59,500 nt of DNA from Coprinopsis marcescibilis (lineage: Eukaryota; Basidiomycota; Agaricomycetes; Agaricales; Psathyrellaceae). The stretch lies in assembly GCA_004369085.1 (NCBI GenBank), contig ML210283.1, forward strand, positions 24,035-83,534. The letters run 5' to 3'. Positions 1 to 10,109 of this stretch are shown one piece after another (positions within the stretch are counted from its first letter, which is position 1; every line of letters starts with the position of its first letter). Under the pieces are notes generated by a model, which was not told the origin of the DNA, did no database searches, and was given only the letters and a program-made list of their open reading frames with translations. The translations under genes and the position numbers were made by a program.

Positions 1-936
1 AGGCCAATATGGGGGGAGCGCGCCTGCGTGAAGCCCGCGATGTAGAGTGCACCTGGTGTGTAGCCATCGTTCATGGTGGGATGCAAACAAAAGGTGCCAA
101 GGCCAAGGGCTGGCTCACATGTACATGTTCATCGAGTCTTGACTACCAAATGGAAAAAATGCACGGACCAGGAATCCGGATGATGTCCGATGATTTGAGG
201 CAACGCCCCAACAGCCCGCGGTGTACGCAGCACCGTGCACATCAAATCTTCGGTGATTCCGTTCCCACAACCCTAGTATGTGACATGTTCTCAGAGTCTC
301 CGAGTCTCTCGGCTGTATATGTACCTCACATTACAACAGGGATTATAACATGAATACGCAATAAGATAATTATAACCAGAGTTATATGTAGATTACGTAG
401 AGTTTTAAGTGATGTGATTAGACAGAGAATCATGATGTCTGTTTCCCGACGCGTAGCAATAGGGGCATCAAATCCTTTCTTCGCGCGTCTCGCAGCCATT
501 TTGGCAAACCAAGCAGACCGTCTTAGCAAACCCCCCTTCAAATGAGAGTAAAGATGGCGACTCCCAAGCGGTCTTAAATTCCATGGAACGCCGAATTGTT
601 TACCCAAGCCCCGAGTAATAGTGGATGTCAATTCGCGGGCATCGCGACCGTACGAAGCACGGGTCAGCTGCTAGTATCATATATGCCAGTTGGACATGTT
701 GAAGAGATAAGATTTTGGGACAGAATTTTGCAGGTAGCGTCGGAGGTTGAATCTGCAGGGCGTTGCCTCACTCCACGGGCAGAATAAAGAACACTGTTGA
801 TGATTGGAAGGAGCTCGAGTTACTGTTGGTCTTGTAATCATACTGAGGGTTACATGAGAAGACACAGGCAGACACAAGGTATACAATATGCTTGTCCAAA
901 ATTGTTGACCAATCGATCCACTATAAATTATAATGA
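1..936. other. Left-edge stretch, no gene recognised
   Basis: The short reading frames here overlap one another on both strands and show no recognisable motif or splice-linked partner. The last ~100 bases probably hold the 3' UTR of the leftward gene that ends at 937. Confidence 0.5.
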
Positions 937-1528
937 TCAAGCCCTGACATCTAAATTGGGATACTTGGTGCGAGAGGCGTAGGCGCGGTTACCCTCGACG
1001 AAGTTCAAGAAGTGCTCCATAGTGGCATCGACGTTACCACTCAGGATGATCGTGTCAGGGTGGGCCTCCGCAATGGCAGCGAGGGCTTTATTGGCCCAGA
1101 TAACGCACTCTCCCATCTCTGCACCTTCGGGCACCGCAACAGCCTTGCAGATGTCGTCAAGTGTCGTGCAGTCGAATTCAGCTCCTGCTTTCTGAGCATC
1201 GTAGATGCAGTAAAGCGAGGTTAAAGTCATGGACCCGGCAATCTTATATGCCTGGTTCCCTTCATAGTGCCATATATCAGTCTTCTTTGTTGTGATGTGG
1301 AAAATATAGCCTTTCTGGTAGTCGATTGCACGGATGAGGGCGACGTGGGGCTGTTCTGCCTGAGCAAAGCCGGCAAGATAGACGGAGCCAGTGGTGGCGG
1401 TGGTGGAGACCGAGGTCGACCTATGGTCATGTTAGTGCTAAACGTGCTTGACAAGAACAAGTATGTGTACATTACTTGGAAGGGGGCGAAGCAAATGAAA
1501 GAAGGGATGCGCCCTTGTAGCTTCGCAT
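937..1528 (-). CDS. Small conserved fungal protein, function unknown (possibly DUF6914-like)
   Basis: Two exons, 1476-1528 and 937-1420, give a 178-residue protein. The intron (1421-1475) has a GTAATG donor and a CACTAAC branch box just before ATAG, and joining across it keeps the frame (split AAG codon). The N-terminal ~35 residues are Ser/Thr-rich. The core starts near VYLAGFAQAEQPH and includes a predicted beta-strand pair (HVALIRAIDYQKGYIFHI), then a helical C-terminal half with an IWANKALAAIAEAHP segment. This layout resembles small uncharacterised basidiomycete proteins; I think of DUF6914, but from memory only. No catalytic motif, signal peptide or membrane segment is visible. The exon model is firm; the family assignment is weak. 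Confidence 0.7.
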
Positions 1529-2204
1529 TTTTATGGCTCTTTCTGTTTGGTTGAATGTTAGTTCTGCGGGCACCCCAGCGCCTCGTGGTTCTCAATATTT
1601 CTCACAGGGTAAATGTGATGACTCGAAAAGCCGTGTACAGCAGTCATCTTCTGACTGTGGTGGGCTAGCTGTGGGCTTCGGAGCCAACCAAGGACCTTCT
1701 CTCAGCCAGTGGAAGCAATATATTCTTCCTGGCATCTGAGAGACGTGCATGTCGGGTGCTTGTGCGCCCCAATAGCCCCGCTAGAGGTAGATATGAAAAT
1801 ACCTGATTCTTGACATACCGACCTTCAAGTTATCCAATGAGCCCATGTCCATTACGCGTCCGGCATGGACCTCGTGCTAGCAGCTGCCCAAACTCCTTCT
1901 TTCTCGAGTATCATCGTCTTTCCTGCCCCACACTGATAGAATATAGCGTCTGTAAGTTGGATTTGGCTTACCGTAAGTCAATCTTCAATCTTCAATCGCT
2001 ATACGGATACCGCTCAACGTTTTCAACGTTGGTTCAAGGGACTGACCCAGGCCGTGATTGCCGCGGCGCGTCCGAGTCTTAAATGATGATCGGTGACTGT
2101 CCCACGCTCGTCTATATAAGTGGTCCCCTCATTGGTCTCATTGGTCACGACTGGTCTGTTTCCTGCCAGCACAGCTAGATTCAGGTATTTCTCTGCTTCG
2201 TGAT
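1529..2204. other. Divergent intergenic region between the small protein and the kinase
   Basis: Head-to-head promoter region of the leftward gene starting at 1528 and the rightward kinase starting at 2205. Apart from the TATA box at 2113 I see no other feature. Confidence 0.5.
2113..2120 (+). promoter_or_regulatory. TATA box of the APH-like kinase gene
   Basis: TATATAAG lies 85 bases upstream of the kinase ATG at 2205. This leaves room for a transcription start about 30 bases downstream and a short 5' UTR. Position and sequence fit a core promoter; function is inferred. Confidence 0.55.
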
Positions 2205-3212
2205 ATGGTCTCTCAATGTGAGTGGGTGGTCCTTTCCAGTTGCCAGTTATCTCAATTCCCGGAAATAACAGCTCTCGACCACCCACTGCCGCCAGTCTCC
2301 ACGCGGCGACCATTTCACCTTGCCTTCCTAAGCGCTGCCCTGCGCATTACACCAACCGCAATAAGGCGATGGGCCTACTCACAACTTATCAGCATTGGAG
2401 AACGCCGCGGGTGGCGCATTCACCCAGGCATATATCGCCTTCCATTCGGTCTCGTCGTCAAACGTTCGCCTTTCGATGTACAACGCGTGGAAGCAGCCGC
2501 CCTCCATTTTTTGGAGTCGGACACGCGTGACGTCAGCCATCCCCTTCTCATTGACGCTGTCTCGACCGACGAACGAGTTGCTGTGCGGGACGAAACAAGG
2601 CGGACAACATACACCATCATGACATTCATATCTGGAGATACTGCTTGCGATGTTATGGACGACTCCTTCACACCCAACGACTGGGCTCGGCTTGAGATGG
2701 ATCTTCGCAAACAGCTTGATGCTCTCCGGCTGCATACCTCTCAGCAAAGTCACGAAATCTGCAATGCAGCTGGTGGAATCGTTTATGATCCCGCCCGTCT
2801 CTCGTGGGTAGCTGAGGAGCAGCTACGTCTTGCCACTGCGAAGGAATTCTTTTCCCAACTCTGGCCAGGCCTCAGCATCCCGCGGAACCGCGACACCATT
2901 CGACCTGTGATACAACCGCTCATTGACAAACCCATCCCCATATCCTTCTGTCATGCAGACCTTGTCCCCAGGAACCTCATTTTCCCCGGTGGATTGGATG
3001 CGTGGCGGGCCGGTCGAAGTCGGGTATGTATCATTGACTGGGAGTATGCAGGATGGATGCCTGAGCCCTGGGACGCGATCAAGTCAATATTGATTCTAGG
3101 AGAGGAAGATGATCCCTGGCTTCCCTTCGTGAAGCGAGTATTCCCGGGTTATGACGAGTATCTAGAAGCTGAAATGTTATGGCGCTCAAAGTCCGGGATG
3201 ATGATAATATAG
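2205..3212 (+). CDS. Aminoglycoside phosphotransferase (APH)-like kinase
   Basis: The frame is open throughout, but bases 2218-2271 look like a 54-bp intron (GTGAGT donor, AACAG acceptor). Its length is a multiple of three, so removing it leaves an intact 317-residue protein beginning MVSQSLDHPLPP. The kinase-like fold shows an ATP-site lysine in LPFGLVVKR, the catalytic loop FCHADLVPRNLIF (His232, Asp234, Asn at +5) and the metal-binding Asp260 in CIIDWEYAGW. Fungal genomes hold many such APH-family paralogs; most have no known substrate, and small molecules or choline-like alcohols are only guesses. No signal peptide, so cytosolic. A TATA box lies 85 bp upstream. Family assignment is firm; substrate unknown. 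Confidence 0.85.
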   Translation: MVSQCEWVVLSSCQLSQFPEITALDHPLPPVSTRRPFHLAFLSAALRITPTAIRRWAYSQLISIGERRGWRIHPGIYRLPFGLVVKRSPFDVQRVEAAALHFLESDTRDVSHPLLIDAVSTDERVAVRDETRRTTYTIMTFISGDTACDVMDDSFTPNDWARLEMDLRKQLDALRLHTSQQSHEICNAAGGIVYDPARLSWVAEEQLRLATAKEFFSQLWPGLSIPRNRDTIRPVIQPLIDKPIPISFCHADLVPRNLIFPGGLDAWRAGRSRVCIIDWEYAGWMPEPWDAIKSILILGEEDDPWLPFVKRVFPGYDEYLEAEMLWRSKSGMMII

Positions 3213-3911
3213 TTGCTCGCAGCTAGGATCACTTTATGCATGCTGCTATCCTTCGTATCCCAGTCCCTTCATCTTCCCGAAGGAGCATATGACTTGTGAA
3301 AACGTGCTTCAGGAATTTGAAAGCGGCTTGATTTCAAAATGTAAGAATGGAGATTAGAAAACCTAATTATGGGAGAGAAAGTTGTGTAGGGTGGGCTTGC
3401 AAAAGTGCGTGGTGGTGTTTACCTGCCTTGAAATGAGAAAAAGGATCTAAGACGAAAGAAGGAATTGCCTCCAATTAGCGGGGTAAGTAGAACTGTGAAA
3501 CCCACGATGCTGAGGGTGGATGATTAAAGAGCCGCTGATATCGATAGACCGATGAGAACGACCATGTTCAATACTTCACAGGCTCAGGCTTTCCACCCTC
3601 CTTCTTTTCGAGATCGACCTTGACTTTTTGAGGCTTTGCTAAACTTGAGGGAGGCCTTCTTCTTGGTCTGAGCTGCTTCGGCGACCGTCCTATAACACGA
3701 TGTGAATGGGTAATTCCCATGTAGTAACTTTCCTTTAGAAGGCCTTGTCTCGCTTATTGTATTTCAGCCCGGCGTTCAGTTTGTTCGAAACGTAAATAGC
3801 AATTTCGAGGGTATAAAGATTTTGTACATACTTAGATACAAAGATGCAGAGCTAATTTTTTTTCGGTGGTGCCTTGTGTCCTCTGGTGGCGCAAAGCGCT
3901 CCAGGTGAAAG
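3213..3911. other. Intergenic stretch with two unexplained minus-strand reading frames
   Basis: On the minus strand, around 3733-3825, a short frame reads EIAIYVSNKLNAGLKYNKRD and ends in a stop. A second, at about 3570-3690, reads a basic Lys/Pro-rich stretch ending KKEGGKPEPVKY before TGA. No splice pair joins them convincingly. They may be pieces of a small unrecognised gene, remnants, or chance. Confidence 0.3.
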
Positions 3912-6022
3912 TTAATAGATCTGAATGCGGGCATGAGACCTTACATCTCCAGCAGAAAGAGTCCATAGAGTGTCAATCAATCCAGAGAGGAAGGTCCCTG
4001 GCCCTCCGACTTGTCTCTTTTTGACAGCGAATTCGGACGCGACCGTCAAAACCAGAGTTCTAGTAAAAGGCATGAACATCTCAGTGCACATGTGAACGTC
4101 AGTTTCTCTCACCCAGTGATAGCCCCAATGAACACGGCGTCGTCGACCAACCTGCTCTCTTCGAAGTCCACTTCCGTGCCATGCAACGCGGCGGCACAGA
4201 AAGAAGCAATACAGCTTCCGAGTATGCATCCAGAACCTGTGATTTTGCCAAGAATTGGGTCACCGTTTGAGATGGCGACAACATTAGTGCCATTGGAGAT
4301 GTAGTCAGTTGCTCCAGTTAGAACAATGACGCATCCTAAATTGGGCCGGGTGAATGACAATCGCAGACAAGTTAACGCACCGACTCACTCTCTTTTCGGG
4401 CCAGGCCCCTAACGAATGACACTGGATCCTTGAATCCGGACCCCACACTGTCTACGCCTTTGGACAAGACCTAAGAGACTGTCAAGTTTATCATGTTCCT
4501 CTCAAAGATCGTTTGAAACCCTTACCTCTGTAGTACCGGCAAAGGCAGCAAGTTCGCCTGCGTTGCCCTTGATTACACTGGCTTGCCACAAGTCGAGGAG
4601 TCCTGTTCAAACGAGTGAGTTTTTGCATAATCTATATCCAAGGAGCCGTCTTGCACCTTTTACATTTTCCTTGCGGAAATTGCTTGCACCAATTCCCACT
4701 GGGTCAAAGACGATTGGCTTCCTATACTTGTTTGCGTAGTACCCGGCCAATCTCGCGCCCTCAACTCCACTAGCAACCATAGTCCCGATGTTAACAAGTA
4801 GCCCCCCACAGATCTTTGCCAAATCCTCCATTTCCGCAGGCTCTGTTGCCATAATCGGGCTCGCACCGACTGCCAGTGTTACGTTCGCAGATTGCGTTGC
4901 AACAACATGATTCGTGATCTACCAGTAATTGCAATGTTAGCTTCATTACACAGTGATTGTGGGGAAACATACCTGATGCACTAACGGTCCAACATTTCGA
5001 ATCTTGTGAACCAGATTTGCAACATCCCCTAGAACATCATGCGCAGAAATTGTCGTACTCTGCACCTGCGCAGCCCTCAGCTGCTCCCACTGGAACGCCT
5101 TGAAGACCTTTGAAAGCTTCTCAGCAGCAGCTTTGGGCTCATTTGAAGCAACGATCTCAGACACAACAGCTACACCGTCCAGCGCACGCCCATTCCTCGA
5201 CACACTCCCATGTAACGTCCTCCACAAATTCTCAGACTTGATCCCACCTACAGCGTAGTCGACATTGTTTAATTCAATTGAGCCCGCTGAGTCGGATTAT
5301 ATCAGGTACTCACCAATAGCAACAGCCTTGACCCCCGTTCCCTCCAAGCCCTCCAACCGCACCCCAACACCCCTCACACCAATAATCGGACTCGTCAAAC
5401 TCTTCGTCTGCGTCCCGTACACCGCCCCGATCCCCACATAATCAGCACCGGCCTTCACAGCTTCCTCCACCTGCTCCCTCGTATTGCAGCTTACACCGAT
5501 AATGGCCCCAGAAGGGAGCAGCTGCCTAGCTTGCGCGATAGGCATATCTTCCTGCCCCAGATGCACTCCATCCGCACCAACGGCCAGAGCAACATCGATG
5601 CGATCGTTGATGATAAGCGGGACGTAGTATTTTTGGCATATAGTTTTGGTTTGGGCAGCGATGGAGATAAACTAGAGGTTGTGTGAGGAAGAAGGGCGTT
5701 GGTGGGGTGGCAGTAGTAAGCGCCGGTGGGGGAGAGCTTGAAGGAAGGAAAACGCACTTCACCTGTATCTGCAGTCTTCTCTCGGACTTGCACGACCGTA
5801 ACACCTCCCTGCAGGGCCTTGTATACGAAGTTCGTCAGAGTAGGAGTATACGCGGACCAACTGTGCACACCTCTTCCAGCGAATCAGCATAGGTCTATTC
5901 AAGGAGTCCAAGTCAGCTGCGTTCAGACTGAACCCACACCCAAAATCACGAAATCTCACTTTTCCAGGCGGCACCAGCTCCCTCCCGGTCACCAAGTACA
6001 CCGAGTAGTCGATGTCCACCAT
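3912..6022 (-). CDS. THI6: Bifunctional thiamine-phosphate synthase / hydroxyethylthiazole kinase
   Basis: Ten exons (5960-6022, 5871-5894, 5758-5817, 5314-5671, 4973-5247, 4657-4918, 4526-4602, 4389-4470, 4113-4335, 3912-4059) give 523 residues; the yeast enzyme has about 540. The N-terminal half is thiamine-phosphate synthase: DYSVYLVTGRELVPPGK, then GGVTVVQVREKTADTGE, IINDRIDVALAVGADGVHLG, GVSCNT and GADYVGIGAVYGTQTK. The C-terminal half is hydroxyethylthiazole kinase, with VFDPVGIGAS, VIKGNAGEL, VIVLTGATDY and the catalytic-cysteine motif ITGSGCILGS. The enzyme phosphorylates hydroxyethylthiazole and couples it to the pyrimidine diphosphate, giving thiamine phosphate. All introns are 49-65 bp except the one between exons 3 and 4 (86 bp), and all are GT-AG. 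No thiamine riboswitch is evident. Reading through every junction makes this model strong. Confidence 0.95.
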
Positions 6023-6498
6023 GATTTCTGTCGTAATTCACCCAAATATGAGAGGGAGCGTAAGGAAAAGCGATCGAGTCATCAAGTCGATCATGATGCA
6101 ATATGCCATCATCCGGTAACTCATTTTGAACACCGGAGACGACTTTGCACGAGTTGGATTTGTGAAAAGAAATGTGTGTGCAGAAGTTTAAAACACGTTG
6201 CATGGAAGCAGTAAAACTCTCGGTCAATTCACGCGACCAGGTAACTTGGATAGAGTACAATTATAGCAAATTACAAGGGTGGCAGGTTTACAAGGATACG
6301 GAGAGATAGCAAGGAGTATAAACAAAGGAGCGTACAACAGGATTTGTTTGATGGGTATGACAGTGGAGCAGGTGAGTAAGTGGAGCACAGTTCCAAAGGG
6401 TTAGTAAATACTAGAAAGTATTAATAGCTTTTGTACCACAAACGGAATCGACAAACAACGATTCCGACTGTGAGTAACAAGACTGCCGGTAGTTAGCA
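6023..6498. other. Intergenic region between THI6 and the RGG-box gene
   Basis: Both neighbours run leftward, so this holds the 3' UTR of the RGG-box gene and the THI6 promoter. I see no further gene and no clear TATA box. Confidence 0.5.
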
Positions 6499-8581
6499 TT
6501 AGGCAGTAGGTTTGTTGGGGGTCTCTGGTCTCTGTTGAGATTGACCTGGAGGGGGTCCTGTTACGTACAACACATCAGAACACGACCTCGAGAATTGGAT
6601 GGTGATCATGAAACGTACCGCCACGACCGCGTCCACGTCCACGGCCTCTTTCACCGTCTGTGCGCCAATCACCGCTGCCGGCGCCTCCTCCACGACCGCC
6701 TCGGTATCCTACAACGTAATGTCAACGTAAAACTCGAAAATCGAAGGGAGAACACGCACCACCACGTTCACCGCCTCGGAACCCACCGCGCTCGCCTCCC
6801 CTGAATCCACCTCTGTCGCCACCGCGGAAGTTACCACCTCGGAATCCCCCACCTCTCTGGTGCTCGCCGCCGGGCCCTCCACGATGATTCTCACCACCAG
6901 GCCCTCCATGGTGGTGCTCGCCATGTCCCCCACGGTGGTGTTCCCCGTGTCCACCGCGGTGACGTTCGCCTCCATGCCCACGACGGTGGAAGTCGCCGCC
7001 TCTGAAAGACCTTCCACCGCGTCCACGGTTACGAGGAGCACTGAAGCCGTCCTCCTCACCCTGTCCCTGAACAGACGCGTGTCCATTCTGGACAGGTTCC
7101 GCGGGAGCTGCATCAGCACCGGGATCGGCAGGCGTTGCTGATCCCGAAGCCTTGAAGTGCTCAATTGGGGGGAGGTCTCCTTCACCCTCAGTTTCTGCAG
7201 ACCAATCGAGGGTCGAACCGCCAGCCTAGAGGTAGTTAGCAAAGGAAGAACGTCTCTGACGTATGAAATTACATACGCCGACAGGTGCTTCAGGTTCGGC
7301 ACGACCGTTGAGGATGACTACTGGCGGCTCAGGTTCAGGTTCAGTAGCAGTGTGGGGTTCTTCGGGTTTCTCGACCCATTCTGTACTTTCTTCGACAGAT
7401 GGCTCGATCTCACTCGCTTGCATGAAGTGGAAGCTGCTTGAAGTGGCGACGCTACCGGGGATACCGGCAACAGGCGCGTCGGGTTCACCGGCATCAGAGG
7501 CGATGGAAACCGATTGCTGTCGGTCGTCGACCAAGGGAGTAGGAGGTCGAGGTGGGTTGAGGATGGACTGTGCGATTTCTGACACGCGTGTGACTGGATG
7601 CTGTAGCGTCAGAACCAGAAGAAGCAAGACAAGGAACTAAGATGGGCGTACACGTAACACCCTCAAATTCACCAGCACCGAGCAAGAAACCGTTGATGGC
7701 AAATTGTTTCCTTTCAGTCTCGTCGCTGAGGAGAAGATCCGCCAGCGAAAAGAACGAAGATCGTTCTTGGTCATCGGTGAAGAAAGTGGAGCCATCGAGA
7801 GCGAGGAGAGTGACAGCTGAGCGAGCACGCAAGAGATCGAGGAGGTCGGAGGTCTTGGAAGAGAAGGATTTCTGTACCGAGTTAGAGCCTGCGAAGCATG
7901 AGAAAAAGACTACGGGACTTGCCTGTGCTTCCTCGACAGCGGCGCTGAGGCGCGCCTTTTCAGCCTTGTCAACTTCAGAACGCTTAGCAGCCAGCTCTTG
8001 AATGAGCTCCGACTCGTGGACCTAGAGCATAATGTCATGAGACTAGTGCAACCAAGGAAAAACAGCATACAAACCTCGATAGCCTTCTTGACTTCACCAA
8101 GCTCCTTCTGAACAGCCTCAAGGGTTGGCAGGGTCTTCAGGATTCGGATCTGGTCATCATTCAACTTTTCAGGGTCGGTGGATGCATAACCGGTGATACG
8201 TGTCTTTAAAGGTGGTGAAAACATGGATCATATACGGATCATTGAAATCGCACATACAATCTTTTTAGTAGTTGCCTTTAAGCGCTTGGTGACGAGGTCG
8301 ACGATGGGGCTTTGTTTGAGGAGAACTTCCTCCTCTGGGAGGGGGACTCCAGTTGAATCTGCGACAGCCACAAGCGAAGGAGCTACAGAGCCTTCACGGG
8401 TGTCGGAGGTCTCTGGGGCCTGGTCGACGAGGGCGGCAGCGACGACAACAGGAGAAGACTCTCCATCGACGTCGGATTTTGGCTGCTTGGCCTTTCGCTT
8501 TTTCTTCTGTGTTTTTGAGAGAGGCGCTGGGGGTGGTGCGCCTGGGACGATACGTTGGGCAAGGGCAGCTGGTTCAGACAT
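6499..8581 (-). CDS. Coiled-coil RGG-box protein, caprin-like architecture
   Basis: Eight exons (8258-8581, 8075-8203, 7923-8021, 7659-7871, 7277-7600, 6760-7225, 6619-6708, 6499-6557) give 567 residues. Residues ~20-40 are Lys-rich. Residues ~110-185 form a charged helical segment with coiled-coil character (LPTLEAVQKELGEVKKAIEV, then ELAAKRSEVDKAEKARL). Residues ~185-255 form a compact region with LLDLLRARSAVTLLALDG. An acidic Pro/Glu linker follows, and from ~420 onward there are many RGG, GGFRGGERGG and GHGEHH repeats. RGG boxes bind RNA and undergo arginine methylation; coiled coil plus RGG tail recalls animal caprin-1, but I claim only the resemblance. The intron at 7872-7922 has a GC donor. 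A role in mRNA handling is inferred. Confidence 0.8.
7872..7922 (-). other. GC-AG intron in the RGG-box gene
   Basis: The exon ends CAG and the intron begins GCAAGT, the known consensus of GC-donor introns; it ends GTACAG after a CTCTAAC branch box. No GT donor nearby keeps the frame. Confidence 0.8.
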
Positions 8582-8735
8582 CTTTAGCAGGCAAAACTAC
8601 TGACGTGGGTGTTCAAGGCAAACTGAGTTCCCCTTGGATTCTCACGATTATTTCATTTTCTACCACGAGTCAGCCAACTCAGTCTGTCTTCCACACCATG
8701 TCCTGCTGAACTCACATCTACTCATCTACAGACGA

Positions 8736-9907
8736 ATGGCGCTTCAAGACGACTTTAGCACGAACCAGAACCATGCGTCTACAATACTCCCAGCTCAACA
8801 CTCCAGTTCCTACCAGAAACACCCCCTAAGTTTCGAGGACGGCAATCTCGCCTTACTGGTCGAGAATTACTTTTTCATCGTCCACAAGGGTCTCATTTGT
8901 CGCCATTCTGCGCCCCTGGAAAAGCTTATAAAAGATTCTACCGACAAGAGACGTCTCCTCAACCGCCCCGTTGTCGAGGTCAAGGAGAAATGGGCGGACC
9001 TCGGCTGCTTTTTGTCTTCCATGTATGACGGCGTGTACGTGCTGTCTGTTTCTTCATACATGTACTTTTGTAACTCGTTTTAGGACCCACCTTTCCGCTT
9101 CTATTGAAGACTTTGCAGTCGTCGCTGCTATACTTCGACTGGCGACCAAGTATCAAGTTGCGCATATCCGGATCGAAATACTTCGAAAGCTCGCATCGAC
9201 CTGGTCAAGGAACCTCCTAGCTTGGGACATTCGTGAATCAAACGCGACTACCTTGGGTCTCTACAAGCCTCGCGCCGTATACCCCCACCCGATGTATGGT
9301 CACTCCTATTTCTTGAATTCCAGTCTGACAGGTCCCCAGTATGGTAATACCCCTCTTCTATGAAGTCAAAGCCTTCGAGTTTCTACCTTCGGCATTCTAT
9401 GATCTCAGTCGGTGCCTCGCCAGCGATATTCTCAGCGGCTGGAGCTATCCAGCGGACCCCTCTACTAGTTGGTACCTCAACAACGAAGCTATCCTCACGG
9501 TTCTCAAAGGAAAAGAACAAGCATCTCGCTTCCTCTCTACCTTCATAGTCAACGAACTCGAAGGCCGCGAACCCTGTGCATCTTGCGTCTACAAATCCGA
9601 TCCGGACCCTATGAAGAAGCGTATCTGCCCTGCCAGCTTTGAGGCCGTCACATTCGAAATTGTCAGAGACTGCAACGGCGTTGTCTGCCACCGCGTTACC
9701 GACCCTCTGTTCGCGATTCTGGACTCGTACTTGATGCAGAAACGGGACAATCCAATTGGCCGTGGCAAAATTACTTTCAGGGCCTGCGACTACTGCCGCG
9801 ACGAGTTTGCTCATGCTGTCGAATCTGCCCGTAACGATCTCTGGCAAAAACTGCCTGCTTGGTTCGGAGTCAAACTGGAACACTGGCCTCAAAATGCTGG
9901 CTACTGA
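8736..9907 (+). CDS. BTB/POZ domain protein
   Basis: Three exons (8736-9034, 9084-9293, 9340-9907) give 358 residues. The N-terminal third has the BTB layout: FEDGNLALLVENYFFIVHKG, a second segment starting LEKLIKDSTD, then LGCFLSSMYDGV and, after the intron, AVVAAILRLATKYQVAHIR. The C-terminal two thirds are helical (FEFLPSAFYDLSRC) and hold scattered cysteines (CASC, CDYC). Such BTB proteins form large families in mushroom-forming fungi; they are mostly unstudied and may serve as cullin-3 adaptors or dimerisation modules. It runs divergently from the RGG-box gene, sharing about 150 bp of promoter. No signal peptide or membrane segment. The acceptor before exon 3 (CCCCAG at 9339) is chosen by frame; the family call is good. 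Confidence 0.8.
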
Positions 9908-10109
9908 ATGGTCTCTCATACTGTCGACACACCGCCATTGCTATCTTTCTGTGTTGATTCGAACAAATGCTATTTATACCCCCCTGCTATATCAAACCTT
10001 GCGTAGTCTTTATTTGTCCTTAGTTGCTTCCTTGTTTCTAGCTATAATCCAGCCACATGCACCCTTATCCTTGCTCTCTCTCTCTCTCCGCGTACAGCTT
10101 TAACTGGCA

